Below, piece by piece: positions 5,942-13,637 of a stretch of 21,613 nucleotides of DNA; within the stretch, counting starts at the first letter, position 1; each line of letters begins with the position of its first letter. The notes beneath the pieces were generated by a model, which was given only the letters and a program-made list of their open reading frames with translations, was not told the DNA's origin and made no database searches. A program made the translations under genes and the position numbers. Source of the stretch: Phycisphaeraceae bacterium (lineage in GTDB: Bacteria; Planctomycetota; Phycisphaerae; Phycisphaerales; UBA1924); NCBI GenBank assembly GCA_009827205.1, contig WUAK01000009.1:1-21613 (forward strand), written 5' to 3'.

Positions 5942-8900
5942 GTGACGCGATGGATCGCAGCTGCTCTGATCGCACTCATATTCACACCCGGTTTCGTGCG
6001 CGCTCAGGACGACACGGACGACGGCGGATTCCAATCGCTCGATGCGCTGCTTGATGCGCTCGAGACCGCTGACAGCGATATCGAGAAGCTCTCAGCCAGC
6101 CTGCTCTACGAGCGCGAGTATGCGCTCGCTGGCGACACGCAGACCCGCGAGGGCAGCGTCTCGTTTCTGAATGTCATGGACGAAGAGGGTGAGCGGTCGC
6201 GCGCGTTCGCGGTTGTCTTTGACTGGACCACCATCGGCGACAGGCGCGAGCCAGATGGGCGCACGTTCGTGTTCGACGGCAGGTGGCTGACCGAGCGCAT
6301 CCCCGAAGAGAAACTCGTGCTCCGCCGCGAGGTCGCGCCGCCCGGTGCGAAGTTTGACCCTTTGAAGATCGGTGAGGGACCCCTGCCCCTGCCGCTGGGA
6401 CAAAAGAAGGCGGACATCCTTGCCAACTACGACGCCGAGAAAGTCGCTGCGAGCGACGGTATCGAGTACCGCGATGACCTCGTGAAGTTCACGAAGGGAT
6501 GCGCGCAACTCGTGCTTGTGCCGAACGAAGCCAGATTCGAGGAAGACGACTTCGACGAGATCAGGCTCTGGTACAAGAACAGGGATGGCTCGCCCGAGCC
6601 TCGCATGGCCATGACACTCAACAAGACGGGTGACGAAGTCATCGTTCGGCTCTGGAACGTGAAACGCAACGAAGACGCGACGATCAACGAGGAAGCGTTC
6701 GATGCAGAGGTACCAGAGGGCTGGGACTTCGATGAGGAGCACTACCGGGGTGATGCTCCAAGGCCTGTCAACCCGCACGCACCGGTACTGGCTCGACTCA
6801 TAGCGCAGCCCGAGATGCGGTCCGCCGGCGGGCAAGAACCGGAGATCGGCCTGCACCCGGCGGTCAAGCAGCTGATCGATGCGCCGTACACGAGCGATGA
6901 GGACGCGAAGGACCTCCGTGTGTTTCACGGCCACTGGACGCGTGACGACCTCAACACGCCCACGCGGATCGCGCGTGCGGCGCTGATCAAGTGCGAGTAC
7001 ACGAGTGAAATCTTCGACGATGACGAAGTACCGGCCGACATGCGCGCCGAGGCACTAATCAAGCGGGGCGATATCGAGGACGGATTGAAAGCCATCGAGG
7101 GTGACGACTCGATCCGTGCGCTGCTCCTGCGCACACAGGCGTACGAAGCGCTCGGCAGGCACGACGATGCCGCGGACGAGTCGCAGAGAGTCGTGGACAT
7201 CCTTGTCAGCGAGCGCATCGAGGACGCGGCGGAGCTGACCGACGGCGTTGAGGCGCTTATCGCACGCGCCAGACTCGTCGGACCCGAACGAAGCGACGGC
7301 ACAGACTTCCGAACGCTCATGGATCTGCTCACTCGCGCATCGGGCGAACTCGACAGGCTCTACTGGCCCGCGAAACTCGCGGAAGCGCAGCTGCTCTACG
7401 ACAAAGACGAACGCTCCTCTGCGCATGACGCGCTTATCGAGACACTGAGACTCAATCCTGCGTGCGCCGAGGCGTGGCACCTGCTCGGCATGCTCGCGGT
7501 GGACTCGTTCGACTTTCCGCGCGCCGAACAGATCGCGGACCGCCTCGATGAACTCGCGATGAACGAGGTGCCGGTCTGGATTGAACCCGCGACGGGTCGG
7601 ACGCTCCGCTCGGCTCTTGGTGCGCTCGTGCTCGCCAAGGCTCGGATCAGGCAGGACGACCCGGACAATGCAGTGGAGGTTGTGCAGGATGCGCTCGTGC
7701 TTGAGCCCAGCAATCGAGAGCTCTGGGCGATGCACGCCGCGACTGAAGCGACGCGGTATGAACTCGACCGGGCGCGAGAGATTCTTGATCAGCTCGACGA
7801 GCTCAGCCCGGGCACGGAGCGCGGCTACCTGCTCGCGGGGTGGGCGCTCTCTGAGCGCCGCCAGTACGGGCAGTCGGCGGAGTTTCTCGAAGAAGCGATG
7901 CGGCGCCAGCCCAACTCACCCGAGGCGGCGATCCTGCTCGGGCTCCTTGAGCTGCAATCGGGTCGGGATCTCAACGCGCTCACCGCCCTGCGCCGCGTCG
8001 CAGAGCTTGATCCCTTTAACGCACGAGCAAACAACAGCCTAGAACTTCTCGAAGAGCTTGTGGGCTACGAAACATTCGAGAGCGAGCACTTCGTCGTGCG
8101 CTACAAGCCGGGCATCGACGAGATCCTCGCACGCGAGATGCTCGACCCGCTCGAGAAAGCACATGCCAGGATTACGGGCAACGTCAACGGCGGGATCGAC
8201 CATGTGCCCGCGCAGAAGACCGTCATCGAGCTCATGCCCAACCACGCGTGGTTCGCGGTGCGCATCGCGGGCATGCCGCAGATCCACACGATCGCCGCCT
8301 CGACCGGACCCGTGATCGCGATGGAGGTCCCTCGCGAAGGGCCGGGGCACAAGGTTGGCGTCTACGACTGGCGCCGCGTGATCGCGCACGAATACGTGCA
8401 CACCGTGACGCTTAGCCGAACCAAAAACAGGCTCCCCCACTGGTTCACCGAGGCCGCGGCTCAGTATCTCGAGGACGCGCCGCGTGACGAGCAGACGTGC
8501 CGGCTGCTTGCGCTGAAAGTGCAGCAGGACGAGCTCTTCGACATGAGCACGATCAACATCATGTTCACGCGCCCGAGAATGCCGACCGATCGGCAGCAGG
8601 CGTACGCGCAGGGTCACCTGATGTACGAGTACATGATCGAGCGTTTCGGCGACGAGGCACCGCTCAGGCTCATGGACGCGTACGCACAGGGACGGTCCGA
8701 GGACGAGGCGATGCCGAGCGAGCTGGGCGTCACGAGCGAACAGTTTCTGGATGAATTTAGAGCGTGGGCGATGGAGAAAGTCGTTGCGTGGGGTCTTTCA
8801 GACGACAACGAGAAGGCACGATCAGTCGAAGCGGGGATCAAGCTCTTGATGAGCACCGGTGAGTGGGAGATGAACGAAGAGACTGCGGGGCTCCTGCACG

Positions 8901-9301
8901 AGTGGGCGACGATGGTGCCCGTTGCCGAGGAACCGCACCGGCTGCTCGCGAGGCATTACCTCAAGCAGGAAGACGCGGAATCTCAGGAGAAGGCGACGGA
9001 GCATCTCGAGTTTCTCGATGCACGTGCGCAGTACACTCCCGCTTACGCCGCCGCGCTTGGCAAACGCTACGCGGAATCGGGTGAGAAAGAACTCGCGTTC
9101 ATCAAGGCCGAGCGCGCGGTGAGCATCGCGCCCTACGACGCGGACCAGCGTGAACTGGCGGCACGGGTGGCGCTCGTCGCTGGAAAGTACACCGAAGCTG
9201 AGCGGCACCTCGATGCGCTCACCAAGATCGAACCCGATCGCCCTATGCACAAAGAACGCCTGACGCGCGTGCAGGAGCTGATCGCTGCGAAGAACAACTA
9301 G
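5942..9301 (+). CDS. Secreted LolA-like / TPR / gluzincin metallopeptidase fusion protein
   Basis: A 1119-residue exported protein. The signal peptide runs to about A21 (FVRA|QDD). Residues about 30-275 are a long run of beta segments (TFVFDGRWLTERI, LVLRREVAPPG, IRLWYKNRDG, VIVRLWNVKRN) that resembles the LolA/LolB-like lipoprotein-carrier fold. Helical TPR-like repeats follow (about 300-690). A peptidase-MA-like domain (about 705-945) carries HEYVH (816-820) and WFTEAAAQYLE with Glu837, the H-E-x-x-H plus downstream Glu zinc site of gluzincins. More TPRs close the protein. The metal site looks intact, so peptidase activity is plausible; the substrate is unknown. The start is GTG with a strong AGGAGG. 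It is tail-to-tail with the acyltransferase gene (2 bp). The LolA-like call is from pattern and is less certain than the peptidase and TPR calls. Confidence 0.85.
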   Translation: MTRWIAAALIALIFTPGFVRAQDDTDDGGFQSLDALLDALETADSDIEKLSASLLYEREYALAGDTQTREGSVSFLNVMDEEGERSRAFAVVFDWTTIGDRREPDGRTFVFDGRWLTERIPEEKLVLRREVAPPGAKFDPLKIGEGPLPLPLGQKKADILANYDAEKVAASDGIEYRDDLVKFTKGCAQLVLVPNEARFEEDDFDEIRLWYKNRDGSPEPRMAMTLNKTGDEVIVRLWNVKRNEDATINEEAFDAEVPEGWDFDEEHYRGDAPRPVNPHAPVLARLIAQPEMRSAGGQEPEIGLHPAVKQLIDAPYTSDEDAKDLRVFHGHWTRDDLNTPTRIARAALIKCEYTSEIFDDDEVPADMRAEALIKRGDIEDGLKAIEGDDSIRALLLRTQAYEALGRHDDAADESQRVVDILVSERIEDAAELTDGVEALIARARLVGPERSDGTDFRTLMDLLTRASGELDRLYWPAKLAEAQLLYDKDERSSAHDALIETLRLNPACAEAWHLLGMLAVDSFDFPRAEQIADRLDELAMNEVPVWIEPATGRTLRSALGALVLAKARIRQDDPDNAVEVVQDALVLEPSNRELWAMHAATEATRYELDRAREILDQLDELSPGTERGYLLAGWALSERRQYGQSAEFLEEAMRRQPNSPEAAILLGLLELQSGRDLNALTALRRVAELDPFNARANNSLELLEELVGYETFESEHFVVRYKPGIDEILAREMLDPLEKAHARITGNVNGGIDHVPAQKTVIELMPNHAWFAVRIAGMPQIHTIAASTGPVIAMEVPREGPGHKVGVYDWRRVIAHEYVHTVTLSRTKNRLPHWFTEAAAQYLEDAPRDEQTCRLLALKVQQDELFDMSTINIMFTRPRMPTDRQQAYAQGHLMYEYMIERFGDEAPLRLMDAYAQGRSEDEAMPSELGVTSEQFLDEFRAWAMEKVVAWGLSDDNEKARSVEAGIKLLMSTGEWEMNEETAGLLHEWATMVPVAEEPHRLLARHYLKQEDAESQEKATEHLEFLDARAQYTPAYAAALGKRYAESGEKELAFIKAERAVSIAPYDADQRELAARVALVAGKYTEAERHLDALTKIEPDRPMHKERLTRVQELIAAKNN

Positions 9302-9303
9302 GT

Positions 9304-10044
9304 TTATGCCACCTCGGAGAGAGCCTCTTTCGGCTGCTCATTGATCGGCCAGCCTGTCCATGTCACAAATTTACTGAAGAGATCTTCAGAGATCTGCTTG
9401 GCGGACATGCCGGTGATTGCGTAATCGATCGGTTCGTAGAACGTGACGCGAGATCGGCTCTTGTGCCACAGACTCGCGAACGCTGGGTCAACCTGAGGCG
9501 TGTCTTCGATCACGACGGGCACGACGCGGGCCTTTGACTTTTTGATGATGAGACCGACACCGGCGACGAAGCGGATGAGCTGCTTTGGCGGGCGCTCGAG
9601 CCCGCCCTCGGGGAAGATGCCGACCGAGCCGCCCGTGGCCAGGTGCCGCAGCGCCTCACGCGCGGATTTCGCATCGCCCTCGACACGGTCGACGTCGATG
9701 ATGCGGATCCATTCCCAGAACCAGTTGAACCTCGGTGAACGCATGTCCAGCGCCATCATCCAGCGGACGTCGTGCTTCGAGGTGATGTGCACAAGGACCG
9801 GGTCGAGTCCCGCCGTGTGGTTGCAGACAAAGAGCGTGGGCTTGCCGTCGACGAGCGGGACGCTTTCGAGCCCTGTATAGGTCGGCTTGTGCATGAGCCT
9901 GAGATAGAGCCAAGCGAAGAGGTGAACGATGCCGTAGATGGGGTCGCCGCGGGGATTGTCGCAGAGCGAACGCGCGATGAATCCGAAGACGACAAGCACC
10001 GCGAGGATCGCGGCAAACCAGATGGCGGCATCAAGAAGGGGCAC
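9304..10044 (-). CDS. PlsC-type lysophospholipid/1-acylglycerol-3-phosphate acyltransferase
   Basis: Transfers an acyl chain onto a lysophosphatidic acid-like or other lipid acceptor at the inner membrane. The N-terminal 1-27 is a membrane helix, with a second hydrophobic stretch at about 38-50. The catalytic HX4D motif is NHTAGLDP (75-82; H76, D81). The acceptor-binding block is GIFPEGG (142-148), followed by VVPVVIEDTPQ. Its 246 residues are typical of the PlsC family. The start is GTG 10044, and no good Shine-Dalgarno is visible before it. An inverted repeat lies just upstream (10055-10074). It is divergent from rarA over 86 bp and converges on the peptidase gene with 2 bp between stops, so its transcript must end inside that gene. 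True acceptor specificity (PlsC versus another acyltransferase) is not decidable here. Confidence 0.92.
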   Translation of the reverse strand: MPLLDAAIWFAAILAVLVVFGFIARSLCDNPRGDPIYGIVHLFAWLYLRLMHKPTYTGLESVPLVDGKPTLFVCNHTAGLDPVLVHITSKHDVRWMMALDMRSPRFNWFWEWIRIIDVDRVEGDAKSAREALRHLATGGSVGIFPEGGLERPPKQLIRFVAGVGLIIKKSKARVVPVVIEDTPQVDPAFASLWHKSRSRVTFYEPIDYAITGMSAKQISEDLFSKFVTWTGWPINEQPKEALSEVA

Positions 10045-10054
10045 CGGGGAGGTT

Positions 10055-10074
10055 AGCGATCACCAAAGATCGCT
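10055..10074. repeat. AGCGATC inverted repeat between acyltransferase and rarA
   Basis: Perfect 7-bp arms AGCGATC (10055-10061) and GATCGCT (10068-10074) with a 6-nt spacer, in the 86-bp divergent gap. In the leftward transcript it would be a hairpin ending about 10 nt before GTG. It could equally be a protein-binding palindrome serving both genes. Confidence 0.55.
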
Positions 10075-10130
10075 TCAAGCAATTGCGTCCGCCTGGCGTC
10101 CCAATGGTCGGTGTGCGGTAGGATCACCCG

Positions 10131-11504
10131 ATGTCTGATCTCTGGGCCAACAAGCGCGCCGAGGCGAGGCGGAAAGCCGCCCCGCTCGCGGTTCGCATGC
10201 GTCCTGCGACACTCGACGAGGTTGCCGGGCAAGGGCACATCCTCGGGGAAGGCAAGCTGCTCCGCAGGATGCTGCAGGCGGACTCGATCACGAGCCTGAT
10301 CCTGCACGGCCCGCCCGGAACGGGCAAGACCACGCTTGCGAGGCTGATCGCGACGAGCACGGAGCGGCACTTCGTCGCCGAGAACGCGGCGAGCGTGGGC
10401 GTGAAGCGCATCCGAGAGATCATCGACGACTCGGTGCGCCGGGTCGAAGCGGGTTCGTCGAGGTCCATCCTGTTCCTCGACGAGATCCACCGGTTCACCA
10501 AGGCGCAGCAGGACGTGCTGCTGGGTGATGTCGAACGCGGGCTCGTGACGCTTATCGGCGCGACCACCGAGAACCCGCTCTTCGCGTGCAACGCGGCGCT
10601 CGTGAGCCGATCGACACTCTTCAGGCTCGAACCTCTCAGCGAGGACGACATCAAGCTTGTTCTCAAGCGCGCGATCGAAGACGAAGAGCGCGGGTTCGGT
10701 GCGCTCGGGCTGGATGTCAAAGATGAAGCGCTCCAGGTCTGGGCGATTAAGTCCGACGGCGACGCGCGACGCGCACTGACGGCGCTCGAGGTCGCGGTGC
10801 TCAGCAGCGCGAATCAGAAAGAAACTCTCGTTATCGACAGAGCGGTCGCAGAGGAATCGATCCAGCAGAAGGCGGCGGTGTACGCCGACGATGAGCACTA
10901 CGACTCCGCGTCGGCGCTCATCAAGTCGGTCCGGGGCTCAGATCCCGACGCGGCGGTGTACTGGATCGCGCGCATGCTCGAAGGAGGCGAGGACCCGAGA
11001 TTCATCGCGAGGCGCCTCGGCATCCTGGCCAGCGAGGACATCGGCAACGCTGACCCGAACGCCATCACGATGGCCGCCAGCGCATGGACGCTCATCGAAC
11101 GCATCGGTATGCCCGAAGCGCGGATCACACTCGGGCAGCTGGCGACGTACCTCGCGCTGGCACCCAAGAGCAACGCGGCGTATGCGGCGATCAACGCGGC
11201 TCAGCAGGACGTCAGAGAAGGACGCACGATCCCCGTCCCGATGCACCTGCGTGACCCCAACACCTCCCCCATCGCCGACGACACGGGCAAGGGACAGAAA
11301 ATGCGCGACCGACGCAAGGCCAATGCGGACGAGCGGTATCAGTACAGCCACAACGAATCCGACAGCATCACGGGGCAGGACTATCTGGGCGTCGACAAAA
11401 CCTACTACGAGCCGAAGGAGCACGGCTACGAGAAGGTGCATCGCGAAAGACTCGAAGAGATCAAGAAGCTCCGCGAGTCAAAGCGGGAACAATCGGACCC
11501 ATGA
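10131..11504 (+). CDS. rarA: Replication-associated recombination protein RarA (MgsA), AAA+ ATPase
   Basis: A clamp-loader-like AAA+ ATPase of the RarA/MgsA/WRNIP1 family that acts at stalled replication forks and interacts with SSB in other bacteria. Walker A is GPPGTGKTT (60-68) and Walker B LFLDEIH (114-120). The sensor segment GATTENP (143-149) and an SR arginine-finger position (159-160) are present. The N-terminus RPATLDEVAGQGHILG and the C-terminal block DPNAITMAASAWTLIERIGMPE followed by a YLALAPKSN segment are family hallmarks. The 457 residues are near the E. coli 447. The start ATG has AGGA about 7 nt upstream. The C-terminal 60 residues are rich in charge and Tyr (YQYSHNESDSITGQDYLG), as is usual. 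Its stop overlaps the next gene's start (ATGA), so the two are translationally coupled. Confidence 0.96.
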   Translation: MSDLWANKRAEARRKAAPLAVRMRPATLDEVAGQGHILGEGKLLRRMLQADSITSLILHGPPGTGKTTLARLIATSTERHFVAENAASVGVKRIREIIDDSVRRVEAGSSRSILFLDEIHRFTKAQQDVLLGDVERGLVTLIGATTENPLFACNAALVSRSTLFRLEPLSEDDIKLVLKRAIEDEERGFGALGLDVKDEALQVWAIKSDGDARRALTALEVAVLSSANQKETLVIDRAVAEESIQQKAAVYADDEHYDSASALIKSVRGSDPDAAVYWIARMLEGGEDPRFIARRLGILASEDIGNADPNAITMAASAWTLIERIGMPEARITLGQLATYLALAPKSNAAYAAINAAQQDVREGRTIPVPMHLRDPNTSPIADDTGKGQKMRDRRKANADERYQYSHNESDSITGQDYLGVDKTYYEPKEHGYEKVHRERLEEIKKLRESKREQSDP

Positions 11505-12073
11505 GCTGCGCGAACAACAACCCGAAGGCGAGCCTCAGGCAGGAAGTCGGCAAGCGTCTCGCGTCGGTCGGCGCCGACGAGATCCGACGGCGGTCGCTGC
11601 TCGCTTGCGGCCATCTTGTCGAGCGGTACCCGAACCCGGAATCGGTGATGGCTTACCTCGCGCTGCCCGGCGAGGCGGACCCGGCGGGCGCGATCGCGAT
11701 GTGGCGCGCACGAGGTGTCAGGGTCGCGGTGCCCAGAGTGGACTGGGAAAGCAAAGCGATGTCAGCAGCGCTTTTGCCCGAGAAGCGTGGACAACTCGTT
11801 GAAACTCGGCATGGTTTGCGCGAACCCGGACCCGACGCCGAAGAACTCGCAATTGACAGGATCGGGCTCATGATCGTGCCCGGTCTCGCATTTACTGCAT
11901 CTGGAGCCCGTCTCGGCAGAGGCGGGGGTTTCTATGATCGGTTTCTTCCACGGCTTTCGGGCTCTACGACCACGGTTGGTTTGGTACTCTCTTGCCAGAT
12001 CGTGGATCAGATCCCGGTCGAGCCGCATGACCGGGGCGTCGAGGCGGTCATCACGGACGATGGACCGGCCTGA
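11501..12073 (+). CDS. ygfA: 5-formyltetrahydrofolate cyclo-ligase
   Basis: Converts 5-formyl-THF plus ATP to 5,10-methenyl-THF, recycling a folate storage or inhibitory form in one-carbon metabolism. The family signature is clear: LGRGGGFYDRFL (138-149), with MIVPGLAF (124-131) before it and IPVEPHDRGVEAVIT (171-185) after. KASLRQEVGKRL near the N-terminus carries the usual basic start helix. It has 190 residues, normal for the family. It begins inside the last codons of rarA (4-bp ATGA overlap), so its translation is probably coupled to rarA; the functional link between fork rescue and folate is not obvious. E. coli ygfA is often paired with 6S RNA; I see no such RNA here. Codon usage matches the neighbours. 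Confidence 0.95.
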   Translation: MSCANNNPKASLRQEVGKRLASVGADEIRRRSLLACGHLVERYPNPESVMAYLALPGEADPAGAIAMWRARGVRVAVPRVDWESKAMSAALLPEKRGQLVETRHGLREPGPDAEELAIDRIGLMIVPGLAFTASGARLGRGGGFYDRFLPRLSGSTTTVGLVLSCQIVDQIPVEPHDRGVEAVITDDGPA

Positions 12074-12100
12074 CACCGAGTCAGGGTGGTAGGTAGATTC

Positions 12101-12106
12101 AGGAGG
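12101..12106 (+). promoter_or_regulatory. Ribosome binding site fixing the L,D-transpeptidase start
   Basis: AGGAGG lies 9 nt before ATG 12116, with GGAG again at 12111-12114. An in-frame GTG at 12086 lies upstream of this site and would put it inside the coding region, so 12116 is preferred. Confidence 0.75.
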
Positions 12107-12115
12107 AATCGGAGC

Positions 12116-13378
12116 ATGTCGCTTCCATCACAGAGCAGGTCGTTCGGTTCACGCAGTTCGCGCAAGCGGCGCCGTCGCAAGGGCCCGCCCGCCGCGGTGT
12201 TCATCGTGCCGCTGGTTCTGCTTGGGCTCGTCGGACTCTGGTGGATCATGGGCGGCGGGACCGGCGCGAACGATGAGCTCAACCCCGCCGCGCTGACGGA
12301 ACCCCCCGCAGAGACCAACGGCTCGCTCGCAGCGATCACCAACGACCTACAGCGAGACTCCTCCCGCACACCCGAGCGCCCGGGGATCGAAGTCCCGCGC
12401 GATATGGATCAGAACCTCGCTGACTCTGCGACGGATCAGGGAACCCGGATTCCGGACCTGAACGAGCGTTCACAGACTCCGGTTATCAGTGATCCAGTTG
12501 CGCAGAACAACACCTCGGGCGATGCGAATACAACTGAGATCATCGCTGAGCAGGGCAACTCGTTTGACGAGCCCTCGGTCGATCCCTTTGAGCCCGCGAC
12601 TCAGGTCGCCGACATGCTCGAGCAGGCCGCGGGGCACCTCAACCGGGGCGAACTCGTCTCTGCGAGAGCCGTGCTCAACGACGCGCTGCGCTCAAACCAG
12701 GCGACCGAGAACGACAAGCGGCGCATCCGCGAGGATCTGACCACAATCAACCAGGAACTCTTCTTTGGTTCGAGCGTGTATGCAGGCGATGCGCTGAGCG
12801 AGATGTACGAGATCCAGTCGGGCGATTCACTCGCTCGCATCGCCAAGAACCAGAGCCTGACCGTCGACTGGAGACTCGTCCAGCGCGTCAACAGAATCTC
12901 CAACCCATCACGGATCCAGGTGGGTCAGAAGATCAAGCTTGTCCGGGGCCCGATACACGCGGTGGTCACCAAGCGGGACTACCGCATCGACCTCTATGCC
13001 GGGCCGCCCGATGACGAAAGCCAGTGGACGTTCTTGTGCTCGTACCCGGTGGGTCTGGGCGAGGACAACTCAACACCCATCGGTGAATTCGTTGTGCGGA
13101 ACAACTCCAAGCTCATCAACCCGGTCTGGCGGAACCCGCGGACGGGCGAGCACTTCGCTGCGGACAACCCCGAGAACCCGATCGGCGAGCGCTGGATCGG
13201 CATCGAGGGCGTCGGCAATTCGGCGGTCCATGAGGGCTACGGCATCCACGGCACGATCGAGCCCGGTTCGATCGGCACCGACGCCTCGATGGGCTGTATC
13301 CGCTTGAACGACGACGCGGTCGAGGTCGTCTATGAGATGCTCGTTGAGCAGGTCAGCCGGGTCATCGTCAAGCCCTGA
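12116..13378 (+). CDS. Membrane-anchored LysM L,D-transpeptidase (YkuD family)
   Basis: A 420-residue cell-wall enzyme expected to make 3-3 peptidoglycan cross-links or attach proteins to the wall. The N-terminus is short and strongly basic (SRKRRRRKG), then one membrane helix (26-47) puts the rest in the periplasm. A Pro/Thr/Asn-rich linker (50-160) and a helical, TPR-like piece (165-215) follow. Next is a LysM domain (230-276: EIQSGDSLARIAKN, RIQVGQKIKL), then the YkuD catalytic domain. Its active-site block is HGT (378-380) and SMGCIRL (391-397), with catalytic Cys394. YkuD and LysM are intact, so the enzyme should be active. It is 42 bp after the folate gene and is closed by the strong terminator at 13420. 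Confidence 0.95.
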   Translation: MSLPSQSRSFGSRSSRKRRRRKGPPAAVFIVPLVLLGLVGLWWIMGGGTGANDELNPAALTEPPAETNGSLAAITNDLQRDSSRTPERPGIEVPRDMDQNLADSATDQGTRIPDLNERSQTPVISDPVAQNNTSGDANTTEIIAEQGNSFDEPSVDPFEPATQVADMLEQAAGHLNRGELVSARAVLNDALRSNQATENDKRRIREDLTTINQELFFGSSVYAGDALSEMYEIQSGDSLARIAKNQSLTVDWRLVQRVNRISNPSRIQVGQKIKLVRGPIHAVVTKRDYRIDLYAGPPDDESQWTFLCSYPVGLGEDNSTPIGEFVVRNNSKLINPVWRNPRTGEHFAADNPENPIGERWIGIEGVGNSAVHEGYGIHGTIEPGSIGTDASMGCIRLNDDAVEVVYEMLVEQVSRVIVKP

Positions 13379-13379
13379 T

Positions 13380-13395
13380 CCGACAGGCCGACAGG
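13380..13395 (+). repeat. Tandem 8-bp repeat CCGACAGG after the transpeptidase stop
   Basis: Two adjacent perfect copies of CCGACAGG directly follow the stop codon. No function can be assigned, and it may be chance. Confidence 0.4.
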
Positions 13396-13419
13396 CTCGA
13401 AATATGCCATCTTCAAGAC

Positions 13420-13450
13420 CGCGTTCTGAGCCTCTCAGAACGCGTTTTTT
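13420..13450 (+). terminator. Strong intrinsic terminator of the transpeptidase gene
   Basis: A perfect 11-bp stem, CGCGTTCTGAG (13420-13430) with CTCAGAACGCG (13434-13444), has a 3-nt loop and is followed at once by six T (13445-13450). It is oriented for rightward transcription and insulates gyrB from read-through. Confidence 0.95.
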
Positions 13451-13509
13451 CGCGCGGATTTCTGCCCCTCAAGCAAGCCTAAAAGCCAGATTTAGGCACC
13501 CGCGGATCC

Positions 13510-13515
13510 TACAAT
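13510..13515 (+). promoter_or_regulatory. Candidate -10 element for gyrB
   Basis: TACAAT (five of six to TATAAT), extended by AAT, lies between the two terminators about 120 bp before gyrB. No convincing -35 is seen 16-18 bp upstream, so this is a candidate only. Confidence 0.35.
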
Positions 13516-13532
13516 AATCGAGCCCAAAAAAG

Positions 13533-13548
13533 ACCGCCCGGAGGCGGT
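13533..13548 (+). other. First hairpin of the gyrB leader
   Basis: ACCGCC (13533-13538) pairs with GGCGGT (13543-13548) over a CGGA loop. GCCC (13522-13525) and GGGC (13553-13556) can pair outside it. It lies just downstream of the candidate -10. Confidence 0.45.
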
Positions 13549-13586
13549 GTTCGGGCAGGCTTTTCAGACGGCACGACGCGACCGGC

Positions 13587-13610
13587 AAGCCCGCGGAACC
13601 GGGCTTTTTT
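13587..13610 (+). terminator. Terminator-like hairpin in the gyrB leader (possible attenuator)
   Basis: AAGCCCG (13587-13593) pairs with CGGGCTT (13600-13606) over a 6-nt loop, followed by a T-run (13605-13610). It lies only 27 nt before ATG of gyrB and after the insulating terminator at 13420. It therefore cannot merely end the upstream operon and may reduce gyrB transcription. Confidence 0.6.
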
Positions 13611-13637
13611 GGCGCTCGGCGTCAGACGCGAGGCGAG

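Noticed and set aside
10053..10898. 281-codon open frame antisense to rarA
   Set aside because: Shadow of rarA: no motif, no ribosome site, composition of a reverse frame.
12086..12115. Upstream GTG start for the L,D-transpeptidase
   Set aside because: It would place AGGAGG inside the coding region; ATG 12116 has that site at good distance.
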